A stretch of DNA of 24,567 nt, from the NCBI GenBank assembly GCA_038895395.1, contig JAWANJ010000010.1:1-24567 (forward strand). Direction: 5' to 3'. Numbering within the stretch: position 1 is the first letter of the stretch; every line of letters begins with the position of its first letter. This stretch comes from DTGL01 sp038895395. Its GTDB lineage: Archaea; Iainarchaeota; Iainarchaeia; Iainarchaeales; DTGL01. A model generated the notes under the pieces. That model was not told where the DNA came from. It searched no databases and worked only from the letters and a program-made list of their open reading frames with translations. Below, piece after piece: positions 15,699-23,072 of this stretch. A program made the translations under genes and the position numbers.

Positions 15699-18600
15699 GT
15701 TACATAATCATCAATACTAATAAATGTATATAGAGTATTCTTGATGCCTTTATTTATCAAAGTAAATGTATACTCACCCGATTCTTCGCGCTCACCAATG
15801 AAGCGCGCCATTATCTTTGTACCTTCAATCCAAACAACAACTCGCTTGTCATCACTTTCTGGTATAAAGCGAGCGTTACAGAGTTTTCCGCCGGTATAGT
15901 TTGGAGCCTGTTTAAGGCCTGTTATTCCCTTTGCAGGATTGCCTTTGATGTAATCATCAGCAACAAAGTCAGCCAGATCAGAAACATACGTGGATGTAAG
16001 ATTTAAAGTAGATGTAGCGCTGTAAGATACAACGCTTAAACTTTTAGTCCCATTTTCTAAAGCTTCAGACCTTATACGCCACCTGAATGTTATACTTACA
16101 GGCTTTTCAGCGTACTTTATTTCAACTGCTGGGTTTGCTATTGTTATTAAAGGTATATCAGGATCGTTGTTTGCGTATAGACATTTATTCTTTATTTTAC
16201 CGGTTGCCTTGCCGCTTTTCATGTCATAGATATAGTTGTCCATAACAAAGCAGGAGTTAGGGTCGTTTACTATGACATCGACAACACCAATTTGCTTGTA
16301 AACTTTTCCACTAATGAATTTAGCACTTGCGTATATTGGATAAACACCTTGTGTAACGTTTGCACCGCTTGCTGTAAAGCTTATGTCCTTTGTTTCATTT
16401 ATATCCATTGTGAATTCTCTCTGTGATAATGACAGCATTGAGTCAAGTTTCACAGAGACTTTTTCAGGACAGTTCTTTGTTATAATAGTAACTTTGCTTG
16501 ATTCACCCTTGTTGAGCTTTATAGGCTCAGAGGGCTTTATTGTCACACAAGATATTCCTACAACGGCACCCTGCCTAACAGGTATTGTTGCCTCTGCTTT
16601 GGTATAATCAGGGTGAGATCCAACTAGCTTTACTTTATCATTTGGTTTAGGCAATGCCGTACCTGAAGGTTGTACATAAGTGAAGCGACCATTTGGTTCA
16701 GTTGCTACGGTTCCAAGCAGAGTGTCGTTTAGATAGATCTCCACATTAGCATTTGCTACACCTTGGCCTGTGTTAGAGTCTTTAAGGTATGCCGTAATAT
16801 TTATGGGAATATTTGGCAACAAGCTTTGTGGTAATCCATCAAATTTCATTGATTTTGTAGCCAATACTTTGAACAAAACAGTTGATTGTCCGCCCTTTGG
16901 CACTTTATTATCTTTTGAAAGTTTAAATACGACCCTTGTAAATTCCGCAGCTTTTGATGCTTTTATTTTTACCTTATCTTCTAGAGTTTGGCCTGGCTTT
17001 AGCGAAGGAATATTTACATATAAAACATGTGGTTTTGGTGTGTTAAAATCTGGAAATACAATTGCACTTTCTATGTTTTCATCCCAAACCTCGAGTTTTG
17101 CTCCAGTATAATCGACTTTTGTATTGTTCTTTATTGAATAAAATAGCCAATACTCCTGGCCAATGTTTAGATCTGTTGGAGTCTTCTCGCTAAGACCATC
17201 TTTTATTAAGGTATTACCAGAATAAAGCTTGAAATACCAGCTTATCTCTTCTTCTATCACAATATGTTCTCCAATTTTTATTGTAAGTAGCTTTTCAGTT
17301 GTATTGCGCTCAGCTGAAAGTTGAATTGCTTTAGCTGCATAATGTAGCTCCAAAGTGCTGTTTGAATCAAGACCTTTTTCGACACCAAACTTTACAATTA
17401 TAGGTATAACAGCACCATTTGTTCCACGAATTCTGTCCCACTGCAACAAGCTCATTTTTGAGCCTGTGTTAACGTTTGCTGCACAGCTTGGCTTTATCTC
17501 ATACTTGTTACTGGGGTTATAGCATGTTGCATAAAGGAATCTGCCTGTTGGCGCCTTTACTTCCATTATCCTTATCTTGTAACCCTCGGCTGGAAGCGAT
17601 TCTTGATTATCTAGACCAGCACGCAGATATGATGAAACCTGTGTGCTTTCATTTGCAAACAAGTATAGCAGGAACTTAGCATAATAATATTTTTCTTCAT
17701 TTTTATCAGATGTTACCACAGAAATCTTTTCTTTGCACTCCCAATCTGCGCAAAGGGCAACAAAGTTAATATCAATGCCAGAGTTAGCACCTTTAGGATA
17801 TAAGGTAAGCTTTACGTTGTGTAGGTTTCTTGCAATCACTTGGAACTGTTCGCTGTAAGCGCTCATATAGTTCTCCTTTGAGGCCATTGCATAAACTATT
17901 TTACCCGCCTTTATTGGTCCACTGTTGCAACTGCCACCTAAGTTTGTTTTGCACCTTGCTTCGATAGAACCAACTTCGTTAAGTATTGTAACTTCGGCGT
18001 CTGAAATTTTAGTATCATTTTGGTCAACAACCAAAACCTCAATTTCGCCATAGTCCTCAGATGCAACTATTTTTAGTGTTACTAGCATTCCAGCTGACAC
18101 CAGCACATGCTGTGATTCTCCATAGAGGTTATCTTTAATTGCTTTTGCGTAGTATGGTTTTGTACTTGGCTCTACACAATCATAGAGATATTCGCCCTCA
18201 GCATTGGTGTATATTGCATATCCGGGAGTGTTTAGTGAAAATGGCAGATCTTCCCTATACAGAAATACTGCTGCCCCACTTATTGGTCTGCCTTCAGTGT
18301 CAACAACTTTAACCAAAATTTTGCCCACAGTGGCAACTGGTAATTTGCCTACTTGTATATATACATCTGTTTGGTTAGCATTGTTGTTGTTATCCATTAC
18401 TGTTAGAGACACTTTGTGCAAGCCTTCATTGGTAAATGTATACACTGCTGTAGGACCTACAGCAAGGTTACCATCTGGAAACTGCCATTGATAAGCCACG
18501 ATTGTACCGTCAGGATCAAAGCTATACGATGCATCGAAATTAACTGTAAGTGGAGCTTTTCCAGCATATTTATCTGCTCTTATAATGGCCACTGGTTTAT

Positions 18601-20743
18601 AATTGTCCAAGCCAACTTGTATAAGTGTACTTGACTCGCCAACCAGCCCATTTTGGTCAGTAACACGCAACCTTACAAAGAACGATCCTTTTGTAGAAAA
18701 TATATGAGCAACTATTGGACCTGTTGCTGTTGAACCATCTCCAAAGTCCCATTCATAGCTCTTTATAGAGCCATCAGGATCAAAGCTCATAGTAGCGTCA
18801 AATGCCACAGTTAACGGTGGAAAACCAAAGTATTTGTCTGCAATAAATATTGCAACCGGAGCATAAAGTTCCGAGATGTCTGGCTTTTTCCTTACTTGAA
18901 TTCTTTGATATGCTGTAGATTTATTTCCTTTATCGTCTTCAACGGTCAGCGATACTAAATAATTACCCATTTTTTCATAAGTGTGTGTTGGTTTTTTATC
19001 TGTTGAAGTACCACCATCACCAAACTTCCAATAGTACTTTGTTATTGAGCCATCTGGATCGAAGCTTGAAGAACCGTCAAAGTTTATTGTTAGTGGTACT
19101 TCTCCGTAGTATTTATCAGCAAGTATTATTGGTACTGGATTGTAGCTTTCCAGACCAACTTGTATTGTAACAGTTGCCTCGCTAGCAAGATTATTTTCAT
19201 CAGTTACGCATAGTTTAACAAAGTATATGCCCTTTGAAGCAAATGTGTGCGACTTTGCTACACCACTATCTTTTGAGCCATCTCCAAAGTCCCATTCATA
19301 GCTCTTTATAGAGCCATCAGGATCAAAGCTATTTGAAGCATCAAACTCTACTGTGAGAGGAGCATTTCCAAAGTATTTGTTTACCTTTATTATTGCCACA
19401 GGTGCATAACCTAGCTCATACTCAGCTAGAGGAATAAGTTCTACAAGTGCCGGTGTAGAATAGCTCATCTCAACTACAGGAACAGATAAAGTTACCAAAG
19501 AATAGTTCGTGTGTCTTACAGTTACCCTAAATGATTTGTTCCTATCGCTTTCGCTTATTGGGTAAGTAACAAGACCGTTAGCATCAGATTTAAGAGATGC
19601 TAAATAGAACTGATCCATATATATTAGAACTTCTGCATCTGCCAATGGTGCTTTTGAATTGTCATCAACAATCTTTAAGAATATTTTATAATTTATTTTT
19701 GGTTCTGGTTTTGGAAGTTTTAGACCAACTCCAGTTCTCTCATTTGCTATAACCCTTACATTGGACTTTGAAGCTGTTCTACTGTCGTTAGCTATTGCAC
19801 TAACATCATAATAACCTGCTTTAAGGTTTTCAAATAGCACAGTGCCACTTTCGTTTGTGGTTTTTTGTGTCACTAAGGCCAAAGTAGCCGCATCGTATAC
19901 CCTAACAACGACATCCTTTGCAGGTGCATCATCATGCTCGTTGACTGTAACCTCAAGAATTCCTTTTTCTTCAACTGGCTGAATTGGAGCTAACTTGAAT
20001 ATCACAATCTCTTTTGTTTCAAGCGAAGAAAGTGTTGCTGAATTGAAACCTTGAGCTGATGCGGTAGCTGTTAGACCTTCGCAGCCAAGTGGTTTTTCAA
20101 CCTTAAATGGTTGCTCACTTCCATGCCTGTTTATGTTTGGTGGCGCATCTCCTCGCACACAGGAAAAGGTTATTGTTATCATTCTGTCTCGTATGGCTTC
20201 GCTACCAGGCGCGTCCTTTAGAATATGTATCTCAAGGCTGCCTTTGAATATTATGCCAGGCCTTTTTAGAGAGAATAATTTCTTTTCATTGTTCACAAGA
20301 ACGATACTCTTATCTTTTATCTCATCATAGTTGCTATCTTTTTTGAATATTGAAATTTGAGCGTTCATTGAGTCTAGTTTTTCCTTTGTTTTAAAGCTAA
20401 ATGTCGCAATACCTTTTTTGTCAGTAGAAGTTGTTAGTGCATCCAAACCTGTTGGCTTTAGCACAACGGTCGCATCACTTATTGGAGCTCTTGTTTCATG
20501 ATCAACAACCTCGATTATAGCCATGAATTCATATTCCTCTGCTGGTTTAAACATTGGCAACAGGAAGAACCAGCAGGCCACGAATAACAGCAAAAGCAAG
20601 AGCAGTACAAAAGATGGGAATCGCTTATCTATCGGATCTATGACTTTATATACTGGAATAACTTTGTTTATCTGGTCAAGCACACCATAGTAGCGGTCTT
20701 CAAAGAAATAATAAACTGATTTTATCTTTTCCTTAATTGACAT
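15692..20743 (-). CDS. Giant membrane-anchored surface protein with four PKD domains
   Basis: 1683-residue protein with a short basic cytosolic N-terminus (1-42), one Leu-rich membrane helix (about 43-66) and a huge external part. That part has several carboxypeptidase-regulatory/PEGA-like sandwiches (VVDHETRAPISDATV near the membrane, then VYDAATLALV and LADAEVLIYMDQ), four tandem PKD domains (about 443-808, each with SFDPDG and a WDFGDG-like core), more regulatory-like domains (GRPISGAAVFLYRED, TKISDAEVTILNE), then CARDB/NEW3-like beta-rich stretches such as GQGVANANVEIYLND. Predicted topology is N-in, C-out. The ATG at 20743 is chosen over GTG 20773 because GAGGGTG lies five bases before it. 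A possible TATA box is at 20788-20797. Its stop lies in the Shine-Dalgarno sequence of the next gene. No enzyme motif found; probably structural or adhesive. Confidence 0.85.
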   Translation of the reverse strand: MSIKEKIKSVYYFFEDRYYGVLDQINKVIPVYKVIDPIDKRFPSFVLLLLLLLFVACWFFLLPMFKPAEEYEFMAIIEVVDHETRAPISDATVVLKPTGLDALTTSTDKKGIATFSFKTKEKLDSMNAQISIFKKDSNYDEIKDKSIVLVNNEKKLFSLKRPGIIFKGSLEIHILKDAPGSEAIRDRMITITFSCVRGDAPPNINRHGSEQPFKVEKPLGCEGLTATASAQGFNSATLSSLETKEIVIFKLAPIQPVEEKGILEVTVNEHDDAPAKDVVVRVYDAATLALVTQKTTNESGTVLFENLKAGYYDVSAIANDSRTASKSNVRVIANERTGVGLKLPKPEPKINYKIFLKIVDDNSKAPLADAEVLIYMDQFYLASLKSDANGLVTYPISESDRNKSFRVTVRHTNYSLVTLSVPVVEMSYSTPALVELIPLAEYELGYAPVAIIKVNKYFGNAPLTVEFDASNSFDPDGSIKSYEWDFGDGSKDSGVAKSHTFASKGIYFVKLCVTDENNLASEATVTIQVGLESYNPVPIILADKYYGEVPLTINFDGSSSFDPDGSITKYYWKFGDGGTSTDKKPTHTYEKMGNYLVSLTVEDDKGNKSTAYQRIQVRKKPDISELYAPVAIFIADKYFGFPPLTVAFDATMSFDPDGSIKSYEWDFGDGSTATGPIVAHIFSTKGSFFVRLRVTDQNGLVGESSTLIQVGLDNYKPVAIIRADKYAGKAPLTVNFDASYSFDPDGTIVAYQWQFPDGNLAVGPTAVYTFTNEGLHKVSLTVMDNNNNANQTDVYIQVGKLPVATVGKILVKVVDTEGRPISGAAVFLYREDLPFSLNTPGYAIYTNAEGEYLYDCVEPSTKPYYAKAIKDNLYGESQHVLVSAGMLVTLKIVASEDYGEIEVLVVDQNDTKISDAEVTILNEVGSIEARCKTNLGGSCNSGPIKAGKIVYAMASKENYMSAYSEQFQVIARNLHNVKLTLYPKGANSGIDINFVALCADWECKEKISVVTSDKNEEKYYYAKFLLYLFANESTQVSSYLRAGLDNQESLPAEGYKIRIMEVKAPTGRFLYATCYNPSNKYEIKPSCAANVNTGSKMSLLQWDRIRGTNGAVIPIIVKFGVEKGLDSNSTLELHYAAKAIQLSAERNTTEKLLTIKIGEHIVIEEEISWYFKLYSGNTLIKDGLSEKTPTDLNIGQEYWLFYSIKNNTKVDYTGAKLEVWDENIESAIVFPDFNTPKPHVLYVNIPSLKPGQTLEDKVKIKASKAAEFTRVVFKLSKDNKVPKGGQSTVLFKVLATKSMKFDGLPQSLLPNIPINITAYLKDSNTGQGVANANVEIYLNDTLLGTVATEPNGRFTYVQPSGTALPKPNDKVKLVGSHPDYTKAEATIPVRQGAVVGISCVTIKPSEPIKLNKGESSKVTIITKNCPEKVSVKLDSMLSLSQREFTMDINETKDISFTASGANVTQGVYPIYASAKFISGKVYKQIGVVDVIVNDPNSCFVMDNYIYDMKSGKATGKIKNKCLYANNDPDIPLITIANPAVEIKYAEKPVSITFRWRIRSEALENGTKSLSVVSYSATSTLNLTSTYVSDLADFVADDYIKGNPAKGITGLKQAPNYTGGKLCNARFIPESDDKRVVVWIEGTKIMARFIGEREESGEYTFTLINKGIKNTLYTFISIDDYVTR
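18735..18787. repeat. 53-base direct repeat, copy 1
   Basis: Exactly identical by eye to 19278-19330, both inside the PKD-coding array and encoding the SFDPDGSIKSYEWDFGDG core. The rest of the two domains differs, so the identity points to recent exchange between modules. Confidence 0.85.
19278..19330. repeat. 53-base direct repeat, copy 2
   Basis: Partner of 18735-18787, about 540 bases apart, in the first PKD domain of the array. Recombination between the copies would remove or add two PKD modules in frame (543 bases, 181 codons). Confidence 0.85.
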
Positions 20744-20787
20744 AAAAACACCCTCAATCCTTGCTGTCACCAATACTTTTATTTTTC

Positions 20788-20797
20788 ATATTTAATG
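20788..20797 (-). promoter_or_regulatory. Possible TATA box of the giant surface operon
   Basis: The minus strand reads CATTAAATAT about 45-55 bases before the ATG at 20743, in the 100-base gap after the helicase gene. No T-rich terminator lies between the helicase stop and this box, so the two surface genes may also be read through from the helicase promoter. Confidence 0.35.
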
Positions 20798-20843
20798 TTT
20801 TTCCTCTAATCTAAATGTATTTTGTGGTTAATAATCTTTTCTT

Positions 20844-22964
20844 TTATTGTTTGAGCTGCTCTTTTATGTTAATTGCGAGCTTATCTCCAATGACCCTTGC
20901 AATGTCAGAAACAGGTGCTTTTTTAAGATCAGAGATTGAACGAAAGCCACTTCTGTAAAGCCTTCTGGCCCTTACACGTCCAATGTTGCGCAACTGAACC
21001 AATTGCAGTAGCTCTTCCTTAACACCGCTTTTTAGTCTTTTTCTTATCTTTTCCATATAGAAAGCATTTTCATTAGCACCTAAAAGATTGGCAAGCTCAG
21101 ATGCTGAATACGAAAGCCAGTCACATATAAGAAGTTTTGAATGCAAAACCCCTGGTTCTACACCAAAGTTTTCTAGAATCTGTTGTTCACTCATCTCATT
21201 TATCCAGCCACTAAGCATCAAAGCTGCATTGAATTTTTCAAGAGCATATTCATCAGTGAAATATGCGCGCATTGCATCTATTTTTAGTTCATCTTGTGCG
21301 GTAACAAATTCCTGGAAAAGTTCTTCTTTTTTGTACTTTGTTATTTTAGGGTATGCACCAAACTCTGTTGCTTCAACCAAACAGTAAAGTGCCTTAAGCT
21401 CTGTTAGCTTAAAGGTGAGGTGCTGTATCATTTTGTAGGCACTCTCCGGATCTAAGTAAAGTTCTGCAACTCTTTCGCCAAGAGGTGTTGCAACAATCTT
21501 TTCTTTGTCTTCAAAGACAAAGCCATATTTGATAAGGTCATTGATTATGGTTTCTGTTTTGATTTTCAGTGTGTTTATGTTACCAAACTGGTAATAGTAG
21601 AAACTTTTTTCAAAGAACTTTGATATTGAAACAAAATTGTTTGCAATATTGCTTGCAATAACTGATAGGATTTGGGTGCGCAGAACAGGATCATAAGCAA
21701 GCGTAGACTCTACTGGTTCGGGTGTGCCATTTATATAATTTTCATATATGTCTTCTTTTTCCTCTTCGCTTCTGGCAAAAACTATTGATTGGCCAAGTGA
21801 ATCGTACTTGGGTCTGCCGGCTCTCCCTGCGAGTTGTTTGTATTCGCTTACAGGAATTCTTTGCATCCCATATTCAGTATATCTATACAAGGAAGGTATC
21901 ACAACTCGAAAAGCGGGCATATTTATACCCATTGCCAAGGTTGTTGTTGCAACCACAACTTTTAGTTTGCCTTCTTTAAATGCTTCCTCTATTAAGTCGC
22001 GTTGTTTTTGAACTAGGCCTGCGTGATGAAAAGCTACTCCTTTTGCCACTAGAGAAGCCAGCTTTTTGCATTGTTCTGTTGGATTTTCCAAGGCATTTTC
22101 AATTTTATTAGCAAGTTTTTCTAAATAAAGTTTTTCCTTAGGAAAAAGTTTTTTTGCAACAAAATTTGCTATTTTTTCGCAAGGATGCTCTGCTTTTTTT
22201 CGCGTAAGCATAAAAAACAAGGCTTGTTTTTTCAAAGCAAGCGTATCTTCCAGTAAAGCTTCGATTTGATCTCCTTTTTTTAATTCAATGCACTGCTCTT
22301 CAAAAAATATTTTCTTTCCAAACAGTATACCTTCCATAAGCTTTATTGGCCTATAGTCGCTAACTATGCACTTTGCTTTGAGCCATTCAGCTAGCTCGTT
22401 TGCGTTTGGTATTGTTGCACTGAGAGCAATTATTTGAACATTTGGATTAAGATAGGCCATTTTCATTATAGCTGCCTCTATTGTTGCACCACGAGAGCTG
22501 CAAAGCTCATGTATCTCGTCAACTATCAGTAATCCAACATTTGAAAGCCATTCTGCACGATGTGTTATCAAAGAATCTAATTTTTCGTTTGTTGTGACTA
22601 TCCAGTCATATTTGCTTAAGTAGTGTGAGCTAGAGTCAAAATCCCCTGTGCTTATGGCAACCTTTATCTTTAGTTCAGAATACTTTTTTTTCCAATCCTT
22701 GTAGTGCTCTGATGCTAGGGCTTTTAAAGGAGCTGTGTAAATAACTTTTCTACCTTTGTTGAGAATACAATTCAAAGCACAAAGCTCAGCAATTATTGTT
22801 TTTCCGCTTGCTGTTGGAGCGCTTACTACCAGATTTGAAGAACCCCAGGTTTCTTCAAACACTTTTTCTTGTAGTGGATTAAAATTTGTAAAAGAGTTTG
22901 CTTTTAGCACAATATCTTTTATTTCTTCTTTTGCATATTTTTCGTTGGCAAACATAGCAAACAT
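20844..22964 (-). CDS. hel308: Hel308-type superfamily 2 DNA helicase
   Basis: A Ski2-like, ATP-dependent 3'-5' helicase of the Hel308 (HelQ) family, which in archaea acts at stalled or branched replication forks. In 706 residues it has FNPLQ (28-32), motif I APTASGKT (49-56), Ia PLKALA (79-84), Ib TTNEKLDSL (124-132), II DEIH (149-152), III SATIP (182-186), IV (FMLTRKKAE, about 251), AFHHAGL (311-317), V TTLAMGINMP (341-350) and VI QLAGRAGRP (377-385). The winged-helix and ratchet regions follow. The C-terminus has a helix-hairpin-helix domain with LRNIGRVRARRLY (about 662-674). Length suits the family. There is no Shine-Dalgarno sequence before the ATG; a TATA-like box only about 20-27 bases upstream suggests a leaderless message. 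It stands alone among surface protein genes. A related Ski2-like helicase remains a less likely alternative. Confidence 0.92.
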   Translation of the reverse strand: MFAMFANEKYAKEEIKDIVLKANSFTNFNPLQEKVFEETWGSSNLVVSAPTASGKTIIAELCALNCILNKGRKVIYTAPLKALASEHYKDWKKKYSELKIKVAISTGDFDSSSHYLSKYDWIVTTNEKLDSLITHRAEWLSNVGLLIVDEIHELCSSRGATIEAAIMKMAYLNPNVQIIALSATIPNANELAEWLKAKCIVSDYRPIKLMEGILFGKKIFFEEQCIELKKGDQIEALLEDTLALKKQALFFMLTRKKAEHPCEKIANFVAKKLFPKEKLYLEKLANKIENALENPTEQCKKLASLVAKGVAFHHAGLVQKQRDLIEEAFKEGKLKVVVATTTLAMGINMPAFRVVIPSLYRYTEYGMQRIPVSEYKQLAGRAGRPKYDSLGQSIVFARSEEEKEDIYENYINGTPEPVESTLAYDPVLRTQILSVIASNIANNFVSISKFFEKSFYYYQFGNINTLKIKTETIINDLIKYGFVFEDKEKIVATPLGERVAELYLDPESAYKMIQHLTFKLTELKALYCLVEATEFGAYPKITKYKKEELFQEFVTAQDELKIDAMRAYFTDEYALEKFNAALMLSGWINEMSEQQILENFGVEPGVLHSKLLICDWLSYSASELANLLGANENAFYMEKIRKRLKSGVKEELLQLVQLRNIGRVRARRLYRSGFRSISDLKKAPVSDIARVIGDKLAINIKEQLKQ

Positions 22965-22981
22965 AAATTAGAATCAATTTG

Positions 22982-22991
22982 ATTAAATTAA
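22982..22991 (-). promoter_or_regulatory. Probable TATA box of hel308
   Basis: TTAATTTAAT on the minus strand, 18-27 bases before the ATG at 22964. That spacing would place transcription at or next to the ATG, consistent with the lack of a ribosome binding site. Confidence 0.4.
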
Positions 22992-23026
22992 TACATGCTA
23001 TGTTGCCTTATTGCCCTTAAAGGTTA

Positions 23027-23063
23027 ATAAAAAGGAAATAAAAAGAAATAAAAGCAAAAAAGT
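23027..23063 (-). terminator. T-rich terminator after the right-hand surface gene
   Basis: On the minus strand this reads as four T-rich runs (CTTTTTTG, CTTTTATTTC, TTTTTATTTCC, TTTTTATT) starting about ten bases after the stop codon, with no hairpin. Pyrimidine-rich T tracts are the standard archaeal termination signal. It separates the surface gene from hel308. Confidence 0.6.
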
Positions 23064-23072
23064 TAATTGTGT

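Larger units (their letters stand above)
18310..19420 (-). other. Four tandem PKD domains
   Basis: Four consecutive repeats of about 90 residues, each starting with a PVAII-ADKYxGxxPLTVxFDA-like strand and containing SFDPDG. The core reads YEWDFGDGS in two repeats, YYWKFGDGG in one and YQWQFPDGN in the last, where the conserved FGDG is altered. PKD domains mostly act as spacers or in protein-protein contact on archaeal surfaces. Confidence 0.9.

Noticed and set aside
20754..20789. Short upstream ORF (11 codons) before the 1683-residue gene, on the minus strand
   Set aside because: Its ATG overlaps the likely TATA box, so it would lie upstream of the transcription start.
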